DNA of 64,000 nt, from assembly GCA_022496185.1 (NCBI GenBank), contig WTXG01000036.1:182802-246801 (forward strand). The letters are read 5' to 3'. How positions within the stretch are numbered: position 1 is the first letter of the stretch; each line of letters starts with the position of its first letter. The notes under the pieces are model-generated. The model was not told the origin of the DNA, did not search any database, and saw nothing but the letters and a program-made list of their open reading frames with translations. The position numbers were made by a program, and so were the translations under genes. The DNA comes from Multifurca ochricompacta. Its lineage: Eukaryota > Basidiomycota > Agaricomycetes > Russulales > Russulaceae. Of this stretch, positions 1 to 11,444 are shown piece after piece.

Positions 1-472
1 TGCCGCAGCGCAGGCATGGATATGGTCTCATCCGTCCGAAGGCAACGCCCCAGGTCACTGACCACCTAGGGTACTTTTGCTGTCTAGTTGGGTGCTGCTG
101 TTGCCGCCACTGCTAAACAGTCGTCCGTGTCGAGTGTTGTTGTACATCTCCAGCCATTGTAATGAAATCCAATTATGAAATTTCGGCTTCCCGCGTGAGA
201 TGGGTATTAACAAATAACAAAACGGGAAGAAAGGAAAGGCTCCAGGGTCAGTGTCGGTAAGGGTATGCATAAAAGTGGGGGGGTACTTGAACTTGCCAGC
301 GGGGGCAAATGAAAGAAAGCCAAAAAGGAAGGGAAAAAAAAAGAATGATAAAAGTGATGCATGCAAGGGATGGGGATCAGTGAAAAAGATATGGTACAAG
401 ATTTCGAAGCAAGTGAGGAGTGAAATCAACAACATGCCTGTCTAATTGGCCCAGGTATCGATATGCGCGGAT
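1..472. other. 3' flank of the host gene, no gene seen
   Basis: Nothing supportable is encoded here. The open frames on either strand are short, low in complexity and lack recognisable motifs. The stretch lies just downstream of the minus-strand stop codon at 473-475 and probably holds the 3' UTR and terminator of that gene. Purine-rich runs around 290-350 carry no recognisable signal. Confidence 0.5.
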
Positions 473-3400
473 CTATTCATACCACCCATCGCTGCCTAGA
501 GTTGGCGTAACCGAAACTACACTGCCCGTTGGCGAGGCCACGCGGGATGGCCAGTACCTTTGAGCCTGTCGCTTGGGCCTCGTGATACGCGTGTGCGGGT
601 TATGCATCGAGTCACACACGGAGGGTTGCGGGGGGGTATTGGTACGGCGCCCGTTCACGCTTGCCGTTGGGGTAGCGGAGCGGCTGGGATACACGGTGCT
701 CGCGCGTGAGTCCGGACGCGGCGGCGAAGAGGCAGCAGCAGCGGCTGCCTTCTTGGCCAGCGAAGCGTCAGCCTGGAGCTGGGCAACGTGGGCTTCGAGG
801 GCGGCAACTTCGTCACGCAACTTACTCTCGCGATCCTGAATGAAAAGACTTTCAGTATATATGGCACGCCGCAGGATGAAAATAAAAATATACCCTTGCC
901 AGACGCTCCTCCGCGTCCTTCTCCTCGAACTGCAATTTTACTAACGAGTGTTCCTCCTCAAGTTGCGCTACACAATCTTCAGCTCGTTCACGGGCCAACT
1001 GCGCCTCGGTGAGCGCGACCTCGTGTTCATTCGCTCGCTGTTCCCATTCGGCAGAGCGTTGTTGCGCTTGTACAAGGCTCGTGCGCAATGCGCTCGCCGC
1101 GCGGTCGCTGTTTGTGACACGCGTCTCTTGCTCCTTGAAGCGACGCTGTAAGGCGGCGTATTCACCTTCAAGCACCTTGCTGCGGTCGCGAATGTGGCGG
1201 AGTTCCTTCAACTCTGGCTCGTTCGTTTGTGTTGGGTGACAAGCACGGCGAGTTGATCGAGTTGTTCCGTAGTGCGCCGGAGGTCTTCCCAATGAGCTTG
1301 TTGTGCTAGCAGTGCATCGTGATCCTTCCGTAGCGCAGCGAGCGCCTCAACGGCAGCTTCCTGGTCACGCGAAGCGAGATGTGCTTCCGTTTCGGCAGTG
1401 TGGATCTATTTGGGAGAGGAATGTAAGCTCAAGAGACGCAAAATTCCAAGCAATGAGACCTACTTTGGACAAAAGACTTGTTTCTCTGCGGTTAAATCTC
1501 GGTTTAGCTTCTCGAGCTCAAGGAGACGCTCTTGCTGGCTCTCGATTGTTACATCAGACGTCTTCAGCCGGGCCAATGACTGAGACAACGCTTCCTCCAA
1601 CTCCGAAGTGCGCGCCTGTGATGTTGCAGCATCTGTCGCGCGCAGAAGCATGATCGCTTGAATGTCATCTACTCTGGCCCGTAGTTGGTCACGCTCAGAC
1701 TCGGCGGAGGAAATACGGTCCATCATGATGTCCTTCTCCGCTCTCACAGCGCCGTACTGAGCACGCGCCTTGGCCAACTGCACCTGCAAATCTGAGTTTG
1801 TCGCCATCATTTGCGCACTTCTTCAAAATCTTCGCGTGTGACAGTACGAGCGAGAAGCTCGGCATGCGCGAGCTGCGCAGCCTTAATGGCGGCGGTCATA
1901 CTGTTGGGCAAACCGGTGAGACGGGAGAGGACGTCTTGGTGCAGCGCAAGAAGCTCTGCAACCTTGTCTTGCAATGATTGCTGGCCCGTTGACAGATTTT
2001 CGACGGTCGTGCCAATACGGAAGAAATCTTCTGAGGATGGAATGCCCTTTCCAATGGTAGGGCCCATTGAAATGAGATCGACTAGCATTGCACGTAGCGG
2101 CTCCGTCGCACCAGCTAGCTGCTCTGGTAGGCCAGACAGGAGTTTATCGCATCGTGGTTAGCTGACGCCAAGTCGCGTGTTTGCGTAGACAAGGCCACCT
2201 GGCCGCTCGCCAGCTCTGCCACACGTGTGGCAACGTCTTGCACAGGTCCCAAAAGGTTGTCTAGCCCGCCCATGAGCTTGCTAGAGAGACCATCCAGGCC
2301 ACGGTCGCGCACAGCCAAGCGGGAGTCCAGTCGCTCAACAACAAGATCAGATACCTGCTCCTTGATTTCATGTGCATCCAGCTGTGCGACGATACGCCGC
2401 ACCTCTGTAGTGGCCTGCGCTACGACAGCGGGTATGTCTATGCTGCTGCCAACAGGAGGGTAAACTTTTGGCAGCACGGGAATGAGTCTATCCACGATGA
2501 GGCCTGCTGTCTCCCGCTTATCCGAAGCGAGGTCGATCAGTTGCGATATGTGGGGTTTGACCGCCTGGGATAGTTGCTCCGTTAGCAGGTCATAATCTAT
2601 AGGCTCCGCGCGCATGGCTGCAATGTGCGGCACAAGAGCAGCGTGCAGCTCGCGCATCAGGGCCTCATGGTTGATTGTTGAAGCTGGGGTAAACGGAAGT
2701 GGGGTACGCGTGCGCTCGAGCGCGTCTAGACGCGCAGTGATTGGGGCTATGGCGTTGACGACAGTGCTGCGCGTGCGAGCGTGGTACTCCTCCAGCATCA
2801 CCTCTGTATTGCCTCCATTAATCGGTGTTACCTCCACGGACTGAAGAGCCTCAACCCGGCGGAGGATACGATCAAGGTCCTGTTGTATCTCCGCGCGTGC
2901 TTCGGCATGGCCTTGCTCGACAATATCTTTGACAAGTTGGAAATCAAGCTCCCCACGGGCATCGATCTGGGTGTCATCGAGGCCACGCGCAGCAGACTCC
3001 TGTAGTTGTGCGCGGAACAGCGTTACAACCTCGTTGATGGCTGCTTCTGTCGAGGCCAAACCAGTTCCACCATTGGCCCCCGTCTCCAACCGCAGCGCGC
3101 GGACCTCCTCACGGAAATCGTCCAGCTTGCTCTCTAAAAGAGCCTCGAGTCGCTCCTCATATTGCTGCAACTCGAGCCTGTGTGGGATATTAGGAGGGTG
3201 AATCGATGTGTCCGAGAATGAGGAACGAGCGCTGCCCATCACAGGGAGGGAGGCGCGGCGGTCACGCGCTGGCTGGGGGGGCTCCTGGGGGAGTGCGGGA
3301 GCGTCCCATCTGCCGGGGTCCGTGACGAGGCGACCGCGTGACCCCTTGTGAGAAATGGCGGGGACATGTAGATCATCGAGGGACGGGCGGGATACGTGCT

Positions 3401-6400
3401 CGAAGATCTCGCGTGAATTAAGCCGGCTGCGGACCATGCGGCGCGTACGTTCTTCGCCCTCTGGGCCCACATTAGCGTTATTCCCGTTACTGTTGTTCCC
3501 ATTCCCGTTGGCGAGCGCTTTAAATAGGCCCGCGGGAACTGTGTTCGTCGATACGGGGTGTTTGAAGTCGAGAGGGATTGGAGCGCGGCGTGCCTTCATC
3601 GACAGCGGTATTGGTAACTCATGCTCTACGTCTACGCTCCCTTCCCCTTCCCCATCTTCATCTCCATCCCTGTCCCCATCTCCGTCTCCTTCACCCTCTA
3701 GTGTTCCATCACTAATAGGACTCTCCACACGAAGCGCAGGTCCTTGACTGCATTCAAGTCCATGCCGCTCGGGACCGGTAATGTGAATGGACGCGCAACA
3801 ACGTTCAATGGACCCTGCCGCTGCGCCGGTGACGGCGGCGCGCTCTTGCGTACGGGCGACTCTTGCGGGAACTTGAAGGACGTCATCGCGACCTTGCCAT
3901 TTTCGCTTGTGTCCGAGGCTGAAACTGAACCCGCCATTGAGCTACGGCGCTGGCGCTTTTCGCGACCTTGTTGGGGGCGTACCAACCCCGCATCTGCGAC
4001 GGTGCGGGATAGAGGCGAGGGAAGTGTGGGTGGGGGAGGGGGTGTCTGTGGAAGTGGGAATTTGGGTACGTTCGGTGGTAACGTGAATGTAAATGCACTC
4101 GGCTTAAACTCTGCCGCGCCGGCATTGAGTGGCTTGCCATATGAGGCACCACGAGCGTGGCTAAAGACAGATGGTAGCTGGGGTACGTGTAATGCAGGTA
4201 GCTGCTGCTGCTGTTGCGGTATTTGGAGGGCAAGTGTCCCCGGAACAAAGGAACCTGAAAGCCGATTCGCGCTACCAAAGATGAACGGCTTTGCATGTGG
4301 GTTGAGCGCCTCGGTACGCTTGGGAACTGGGGCCTGTATCGGGATGGGCATTGACATCTGAAACGGTGTTGGTACGAGGTTGCTCGATGGAGCACGCGAG
4401 TGCGCCCGAGCAGGGTCATGTATCGACAGTCTTGACGAGAGTGGGCGAGATGATGGGGGGAGGGGTAGAGCATGAGGGGGATCAACGCTGTCGTCACTCG
4501 GGTTCGATATCATATCTTCTTCAGTGACGCGGAGGGGATGTATGACTAAAGAAGTAAGCGGCAGCGGATTCGGCGGCGGGTGAGGAAAGTTTGGGATGCG
4601 ACGGGGGACTTGTATCGATTCTTGCTGTTGCTGGTGGTGGGCACGACGCATGAGACGGCGTTGCTGGCGATCTTGACGAGCGCGCTCTTCGTCAGATGGG
4701 TTGGACCACTCGCCAATGCTCTCCTTGAAAGTTTTTTTAAAACGGGGCGCAGAGAGTGAAAGTGAAGGGACAAAGAAGATGAGAGAGGGAAAAGAAAGTA
4801 GGTATGATCAGATAGATCATCGGGCACGACAGAGGAGCGCGTGGATGCAACGCGGCAAGCAAATTTACGTACCTCGTCTTCAGTAGTCTCCGTGGTCGTG
4901 CGCAGATCCTCGGAGCCAGTCCACTCTCCAATCGCCTCATCTTCTGGGTCATCCCCTTCCCTCTCGCCTTGCTCGTCGGGCTCAACCTCCAGCTCTGAAT
5001 AATCTCCATGTCCGCCAACGGAGCGTAGCGACAAAGCAGCAGACAGTCTCGAGACATGACGCGAATGGGCTCTGCTCTGCGCAGCAGTTGTGATACTACC
5101 AACTTCGGCGTCTGCCTCATCGACGTCGAGTTCCATATCGATCGTGTCATCTTCGCCCGCAATGGCAACATGAGATGCCTCTGCCAACGCCCAATCTTCC
5201 TCAGGTCCTTCAGGCAGAAAGCCTAGCTCCTCCTCCACCTGCACCTCTTCTTCAGCCTCCTCAGGAACGTCGAGCCCAAAGCCACGTGCGAAATCTGGTC
5301 GGCTGTCCGCACGCGCAGGCATTGTGGATGGAGCGAGAGATTGGTCCGTTGGTGCGCCGGGGTCAGACCGCGCGTCAGGGGAGCGGACAGAGCCGTTGCC
5401 GAGGGAGGTACCGACAGGGAAGGGATTGAATGCCACGGGAGCATTAAATGTCAAAAAAGGGCGTGAGGGCACAAATGGTGCGGCAGCCAGGGATAGGCTG
5501 TACCCGTGCCGTAGGGGGCCAGAATTAGCTGGTGCAGGTGGTAGAGGATGTATTATGGATGGTGGCGGTGGTAGTAGTGGTAATGGTAGCGGTGGTGGGG
5601 TCATGTTGTTCAAAGACGGTTGCGGTGGTTGCGGTGAGACAGAAGCAGAGTGTGATTGGGAATTTTGCGTCTGTTGAAGCTTGTTGAGTTTAAAGTAGAG
5701 TAAAGTAGGATCCGCAGGAGAAGAGATCTGCACAGAACATGAGCAAAAAGGACGATGAGGAGGGGAAAAGGATATACTGAGGCAGCTCGCGCATGTGGCG
5801 CATGAATGTGAGGCACGGTGCTATAGTTGTCCGTAGTCTTTTCAACACCGAGCTTCTGTAGCTTCTCCTCGATGAACTTATTCTTCACTGCATCCCAAAC
5901 AGACTGAGTAATAAGGCAGATAATTTAGTGGACAGTCTAGGTGACCAGAAAGGAGGGACTCACTCTGCCTGGTAAAAAAACATCTATCGTATTAGGGATA
6001 TTCACCCTCGTGGTATCTTCGGGATGTATAGTAGCTGAACTGACGTCTGGGGGTGGAATTGATGGCTGAGGAGGAACAAGGTGTGGAGGAAGTGGGATAC
6101 GGGCAAACGAAGTATGTGTCGAAGGCTGACCATCACCAGCAGGAATAATCTCTTTAGGGAGATTCACGTTTACCTTCTTTCCCTTTTGACTCTGAGTGGC
6201 AACATTGGCGAGGGCGACCGCGGTAGGTGATGGGGGCCTGTAATTCTTCCCTACGCCACCAAGCTGAGCCTTGGGTGGACCGCCTGCACTGACACTAGGT
6301 TGTCGACGGCTACGAGGATGAAATTGTGGACCACCAAAGGCTCCAGGGGAGAATTGACTTTGCGCATGTGGGGTAACTGGTACGCCAGGGGGTGGATGGA

Positions 6401-6662
6401 TACCAGCTGCAGCAAGGGCGACGACACTCGTCTGAGCACGGTGAACCTGGTGTATAGGGCGGGGAGGGGGACCTGAATGGGGATGATAAAAGGGGGGTTG
6501 TATTGGGGTATGAAGGAGTGACGGTGGAGGGAACGCTGAAGGGAAGCCTTGGTGAATAGCGGTCTGTGAACCAGGTGAGTAAAGTGGGACGTGTTGCTGC
6601 TGGAATTGAAATTGTGGTGGAATTGAAAGACGAGAAGGTTGTTGTCTATGTTGAGTCGTCAT
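473..6662 (-). CDS. large low-complexity/coiled-coil protein, six exons, unrecognised family
   Basis: I do not recognise the family. Exons on the minus strand: 6662-5964 (ATG at 6660-6662), 5903-5778, 5727-4873, 4723-1464, 1406-894 and 835-473. Introns are 60, 50, 149, 57 and 58 bp; donors read GTGAGT, GTATAT, GTACGT, GTAGGT and GTATAT, and acceptors end in AG. The three 5' junctions and the last one are phase 0. The product is roughly 1,900 aa: a Pro/Gln/His-rich N terminus (first ~230 aa), a disordered Ser/Pro and acidic middle (including an Asp/Gly-Glu/Gly run near 3650-3710), then long charged helices typical of coiled coils from about 3200 down to 700, and a Ser/Thr/Pro-rich tail. Exon 4 changes frame near 3728, 2147 and 1808 and exon 5 near 1226, each explained by one missing base. 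The intron at 1407-1463 keeps frame only if one more base is missing just before it. A scaffold or cytoskeletal role is only a guess. Confidence 0.75.
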
Positions 6663-7250
6663 TAGAATAGGAACAATTTCAGAGAGAGGGAGTCGGTGGA
6701 AGGGGGGAGGAGGAGAAGGGAAGAGAGCGGAGTAAGTTGTATGCGCTCGCTTTGCTTGTCACCTCGCTCAACTTCGACTTCGAGCTCAAAGGTGTCAAAA
6801 GGAAAAGAAAAAAAATAATTTAATGGCGGGCGCATTCGACAAGTCACGTGTCAATCTCATAGGGAAACCGTCACGTGTGACCACCATGATTGTAAGTCCC
6901 CACCCCACCACCCCACCAATTGTTGATCTTAACAAGGTCATGTAGTTTGGCAAGCTTGTAGTGTAATGCTTCAGTGGGGTGTTTTGTGTGATGTGCACAA
7001 GTCTTGTCTTCTCAGCAATGAGTGACAAGAATGAGCACTGTCTTCCAAGTGCTCAGATTGTAATGTCTCAGTGAGGGACATTCTGTATCATCAGGAAAAT
7101 GACATTTGCTAGAACAACTAGAATGACTAGAATGACTAGAATGACTAGGGCACCAGATTGTTTTTACTATATGTGGGGATAGCAGCACACATGCAGAATG
7201 AATTGATACCAGAGATGCCAGGCTGGACTGACTATCATACACATACAGTA
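6663..7250. other. 5' flank of the host gene
   Basis: This stretch separates the host start codon from the first transposon. It should contain the promoter and 5' UTR, but I see no convincing TATA box or factor site. A 10-bp unit (aatgactaga) repeats about three times near 7120-7148. Short open frames here have no motif and are left out. Confidence 0.4.
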
Positions 7251-7619
7251 CAGTGCCTCACAAAACTGAGTCAATGTTTTGCACTTTTGCACTGTTTGTT
7301 GAATATCACATCAGCCAAAACAAATATAAACAAAGTCTTGGTAGACCATAAAAGGTACAAGATAAGGGTTATGTAATGCAACAATGATTATGTAATTCTG
7401 ATCAAAATGTGTGGAGCTATGCCCATTTCAAATTGGGGACTCATTGACTCAGTTTTGTGAGTGGGTATCAGAAATATCAGAATCTGATGCTCCACCAAAT
7501 GTACAGCAACCAATCCTTAATATATGGTTACCATAGTTGTCTTAATATTGATGGGACCTGGAATAGAGCTATTTAACCATGGTTTACATTCCCAGAATAT
7601 TATAATTTCCCAATGCACC

Positions 7620-9071
7620 TAGTGATTGTCAAGGGGTTTCATACCCGCGCAGGTAAGCGCCGCGGGTTTTGCCGGGTATGGGTACGGGTATACGGCTCCC
7701 AACCTGTGGAAACCCGTACCCGCATGGTGGGTTTGGCAGGTATAGGCGCCAATTATGCATTGATAAGATCAGTAGAATTTCCGAGATAAAACACATCTGC
7801 AGTCACAAAAATACAAGATCTCATCTGATGTATGCTACAGGGTGTCGTTAAATATGTTCTAGTATTATCCTACAAAATATCAAAGCAGATTAACAGTGCG
7901 ATGTAAAATAAAATCCTTATCAGTGATCCACTTTCTTGAAAACCATGATACATCTGTTTTATTAATGCGCAACCAATTCTGCCGGTCTGGCACTATCTAA
8001 AATACACTCTAGACTAATATAGACTATTCTATAATCTAATTATCAAATTACTTTATTGAAACAAGGCCCGCGTGTGTCTACAAGCTGCATGGGGCAGCGA
8101 CTACATTGCATCGCATGGTGGTCTGACCTCCTTCCTATTAAGGAAGGTTGACTTAAACGCGCAGAATCGTGCATCCAGGGACTAGGACAGTTGTGCTTGT
8201 ATGAAATGAAACCAGAATAATAAAATAATAATGTAAATAAAGGATCCATTTAATCTTCTGAACATAAACCAACAATTTTTGAGGAATCTTGAGTAGCCAT
8301 AAATGAACGCATTGTGTCCAAGTGCTTATCTCCTTGACCGGGATGGCCTGGGCCATTTACCCGAAATGCGCAGAAATGCAAAGAACAGTCACGCTCGTAT
8401 AAAATTGAAACCAGAATAATAAAATAAAAATGGAATAATAAATTATCTTAATCTTATGAACATAAAATAGGAATCTTTGAGGGATCTTGAGTAGCCATAA
8501 ATGAACACGTTGTGTCCAAGTGCATATCTCCTTGACCGGGATCTCCCAGGCTGGATCTCCGAAATGCGCGATGCAAGTAAAGAACTTGCACGCGTTTCAT
8601 TTTATGGGTAACCCAGGTATCAAAACAATTATCCAGGTGTTATCCCTACCAATTTCTATGTGTTCATCAATTTTTTTTGCATTCTGTGTAATTATCTGAC
8701 AGGCTTTTCATCAATGTTCTATAACATCCTATCTAATCATTGCTGTATACTGGATTTTAGTTGTGCTTGTATAAAATTGAAAGCAGAATAATAAAATAAA
8801 AATGGAATAATGAATTATCTTAATCTTCTGAACATAAAACAAGAGTCATTGAGGGATCTTAAGCAGCCACAAATGAACGTGTTGTGTATCTTCTTGGTCT
8901 GGGAAGGCCCGGGCCAGTTATCCGAAATGCACGATGCAAGTAAAGAACTTGCACGCATTTTCACGGGTGACCCACGGGTAACCCGCGGGTTACCCGTACC
9001 CGTAGTGATGGGTACGGGTACAGGTACAGGTACCAATGAGGATACCCCAGGGTTACCCCTGCCAATCACTA
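7620..9071. mobile_element. hAT-a copy 1, non-autonomous hAT element, TSD AATGCACC
   Basis: The ends are TAGTGATTG and CAATCACTA, fitting the hAT terminal rule YARNG. The 8-bp duplication AATGCACC lies at 7612-7619 and 9072-9079, and removing the element rejoins the surrounding Tc1 sequence exactly. The interior has no credible coding frame. Subterminal GGGTACGGGTAC-type and ACCCGCGGGT runs may be transposase-binding repeats. The right two thirds hold three imperfect copies of a ~200-bp block. A near-identical second copy is at 14524-15981. Confidence 0.85.
8191..8965. repeat. three imperfect ~200-bp internal repeats of hAT-a
   Basis: Blocks start near 8191, 8394 and 8761. Each runs from an AT-rich segment (aataataaaataa) through a gaacataaa motif and a ttgagtagccataaatgaac motif to gaaatgc/gatgcaagtaaagaac. 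The third is more diverged. The same threefold structure is present in the second hAT-a copy, so it predates the spread of the family. Confidence 0.7.
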
Positions 9072-9072
9072 A

Positions 9073-9251
9073 ATGCACCCCACCTCCTCTGCTCAGAAAG
9101 AAAACACACACTCTCTGGCCTCTGAAGGTCATTCCACTGACACTATTGCCTCCAGACTCAGCCTCAGCCAGTCCACAGTCTCTAGGACACTCAGAACCCT
9201 CCTTCCCAACCATCAATCACCTCATTTTGGTCATCTTTCCAAGCTCTCTGC
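9073..9251 (+). pseudogene. Tc1-type transposase, N-terminal fragment
   Basis: The reading frame starts at ATG 9073 and encodes a helix-turn-helix segment (TIASRLSLSQSTVSRTLRTL), the DNA-binding half of a Tc1/mariner transposase. It matches the frames at 33754-34053 and 34352-34651. It is cut after about 60 residues by the copia LTR, so no catalytic residues are present. The start codon sits at the hAT-a target duplication. Confidence 0.7.
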
Positions 9252-10322
9252 TGTCGAACAGGCATTGAGCACAGCATACTGACTGTAAGTGGTTAGTGTG
9301 TAAGGCTATAAGGACAAGTTACTTCAGAGGTAGAAGAAACTCTCTATTACTATACTACACACCTATAAGGACAAGTTCTATATACAGAGTTAGTCTAGAG
9401 GTAATGATAGTAGAGAGGATGACTTACACTTCAGAGGTAGAAGAAACTCTGAAGTGTAAGAGACGAAACAGACACCTTTATATACTCTTCAAGGGATGGT
9501 CTGTGCACTGGGAATAAGTCCACAAGTGCCAGACAAAAGTCCAAACAATAAACAAGAGGGAATAAGGTGATTGGCCAGTAAGGAATCACATGCTTGTACA
9601 TCATTACTACGTCGAAGAAGTCGAGGTCAATCACATCATCAGTCACCGACGTGCTGGTCGCACAGGTCACCTCCAATTTTTGGTTTGATGGAAGGGTTTT
9701 CCCTCTAGTGACAATGAATGGGTTGACTACTGTTATATTCACACTGACGATCTCATTGGACAATATCTTGCCTCCTTGCCGCCATCCCTGTCCTCTTCGC
9801 TTCCTGCACACATTCTCACCAAACATGGTATCCTTGACGACCCCTCTCCTTCTCCTCTCACAATATGTATTCCTCCATGGGCACGCCCCTCCGTAACTGG
9901 CCCTGCATTCTAACTGGTTTGTCGGCGCCTCTCGACATTAACTGGGGGTGATGTTACGACTCAATGATATTACAGCTTAACAACCAAACTATTCACAAGA
10001 TTATCTCAAGAATCATCACTTAATTTCATTCGCTTAATTTCATTTAGTTCCTAATCATAATAAACTGCCTCACTCCTACACATTCTATCTAAGACCCAAC
10101 AACATATTCCATAGGTCGCCCCCCCCATGTCAGCCTCGCTCCCCATGTCAGCCTTGCCCCCCCATGTCAGCCTCGCTCAAGTCAGCTACTGTGGAATGTG
10201 AGAAAGAAAGTAATAATGATAAGGTAAAAAGTCCAAGACTCCAATATCTAATCTAGTCCACTAAGTAGCTAATCTAATCACCTGATGCCTGAAGCATCAC
10301 TGAACACATCCTGTGTTCAACA
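9252..10322 (-). mobile_element. 3' LTR of the copia element, with nested gypsy fragment
   Basis: On the minus strand the LTR starts TGTTGAACACAGG at 10322 and ends TTCGACA at 9252. A purine tract (TGGAGGGA, 10323-10330) lies just upstream, as expected for the plus-strand primer of the copia element. It aligns with the 518-bp solo LTR at 10922-11439, apart from an extra insertion at about 9607-10185. The outer flank 9247-9251 is TCTGC, the likely target duplication; its partner is not in the window. Confidence 0.8.
9607..10185 (+). pseudogene. gypsy family D fragment: chromodomain, PPT and start of LTR
   Basis: Reading + from about 9609, the frame encodes a chromodomain (VEEVEVNHIISHRRAGRTGH, then WKGFPPSDNEW) with one TGA before the WKGFP motif, and ends at a TAA near 9911. 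A purine run (CTGGGGGTGA) and an LTR-like start TGTTACGACTC at 9952 follow. This is the integrase tail and 3' end of a third gypsy family. About three copies of a (c)ccatgtcagcctcgct unit lie at 10122-10190. The fragment sits inside the copia LTR; its borders are approximate. Confidence 0.65.
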
Positions 10323-10330
10323 TCCCTCCA

Positions 10331-10618
10331 TGCTGAAGGCATCTGGTCATAGATGGAAATGAGTTAAATGAGCACACTGCCATTACAATTGAATGAACAT
10401 GTCACCAGCAAGAGATCCAACTTCTCTAGCTCTCAAGTGCACCTTGTGAGTTTTGCATATGAGTTGTAGATTTGCTTATGCAAGCTGAATGCTTGACATA
10501 TTTGAATGCCTACTTCTTGTGCACACACCACTTGTGTCACTCTTGAGGTTGAGAACATGCTCATATTGCATGGTGGGAAAGTGAGACTGGTATACAAAGT
10601 CTCCAAATTCCAGCTCTC
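10331..10618 (-). other. copia 3' untranslated segment
   Basis: This is the interval between the copia RNase H stop codon (10619) and the polypurine tract. No frame or motif stands out. It is expected internal non-coding sequence of the element. Confidence 0.5.
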
Positions 10619-10916
10619 TCATTCCAGCACTAATCCAAGTCCAGTGACCATGGTTTCAAAGGATGCTCTTGGCAGAGATTTAGTAAAGCCATCTGCCAGC
10701 ATCTCACCAGTGGGAGTTCGCACTAAGTCAATTATGTGCGATTCTATGTATCCCCTAATGGCATGGTACTTGATAGGTATGTGCTTTGACTGCCTTCCTG
10801 TGACAGGGTTTAATGCTAAATCTACAGCACCCTTATTGTCACAATGGAGTAGTATAGGGGAGGATACCTCATACCCTAATTCCTCCATAAAAGTCCTATA
10901 CCATGCTGCCTAGTTT
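10619..10916 (-). pseudogene. copia pol, RNase H C-terminal end
   Basis: The translation holds the copia RNase H motifs: LHCDNKGAVDLALNPVTGRQ, then KHIPIKYHAIRGYIES and TPTGEMLADGFTK. A TAG lies at the upstream edge where sister elements have Gln. It was contiguous with 11445 onward before the solo LTR at 10922-11439 inserted; the duplicated GCAGC marks the join. It would degrade RNA in RNA-DNA hybrids during reverse transcription, but this copy is broken. Confidence 0.85.
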
Positions 10917-10921
10917 GCAGC

Positions 10922-11439
10922 TGTCAAACAATCATGCTGCTGGTTATACTGACTGTGGTTAGTAGCATGTAAGGCTAAACAAAGACAAGTACTTCAGAGG
11001 TTAGAAGAACTCTGTATTACTATCTACACACCTAAACAAAGACAAGTCTAATATAATAGGTTAGTCTATAGGTAGTGAGAGAGTAGAGTAAAGGGAACTT
11101 ACACTTCAGAGGTTAGAAGAACTCTGAAGTGGAAGAGACGAAACAGACACCCTTATATACCCATAGGGGCCAGGGGAAATGGTCTGTGCGCACTGGGAAT
11201 AAGTCCACAAGTGCTGGACAATAAACAGAGAGGGATAAAGGCCATTGGCCAAAGAGATATCACATGCTTACTGCGCATTACTAAGTCCATCACTAATCAG
11301 CTGAGTAAGGAGAGAAAGAAATGTAATAAAGATAACATAAAAAGTCCGATACTCCGAAATCTAATCTAATCTAATCTACAGCTGAAGCGAACCGAACCTT
11401 AGATGCCTGAAGCATCTCCAGACACGTCCTGTGTCAACA
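10922..11439 (-). mobile_element. copia solo LTR, TSD GCAGC
   Basis: The minus-strand LTR starts TGTTGACACAGG and ends TTTGACA. The 5-bp duplication GCAGC lies at 10917-10921 and 11440-11444. It shares its sequence with the copia 3' LTR at 9252-10322. Its placement inside copia RNase H shows that a relative inserted later and then lost its interior by LTR-LTR recombination. Confidence 0.85.
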
Positions 11440-11444
11440 GCAGC

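Larger units (their letters stand above)
7251..9251 (+). mobile_element. Tc1/mariner element, 5' portion, split by hAT-a and cut by copia
   Basis: The left terminus starts CAGTGCCTCAC at 7251 after a TA dinucleotide, and matches both ends of the fold-back element at 33393-35013. A second, inverted copy of the terminal motif lies near 7437-7460, so the end has a doubled inverted-repeat design as in many Tc1 elements. The element is interrupted by hAT-a (7620-9071), resumes at 9080 with the start of the transposase, and ends where the copia LTR begins at 9252. Its right half is not in the window. Confidence 0.8.

Noticed and set aside
2143..3730. Extra introns or programmed frameshifts in exon 4 of the host gene
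   Set aside because: Candidate donors and acceptors near the frame changes are poor or leave a stop in frame, and all changes need the same one-base correction, so consensus error is simpler.
3355..4361. Plus-strand open frames at 3355-3747 and 3744-4361
   Set aside because: They are antisense shadows of the repetitive minus-strand exon; they contain only low-complexity translations such as Ser/Pro runs.
8810..9268. 152-codon plus-strand frame at the end of hAT-a and matching minus frame at 8815-9216
   Set aside because: It runs across the hAT-a terminal repeats into Tc1 sequence and encodes Gly-Thr repeats from the GGGTAC motif; it is not a gene.
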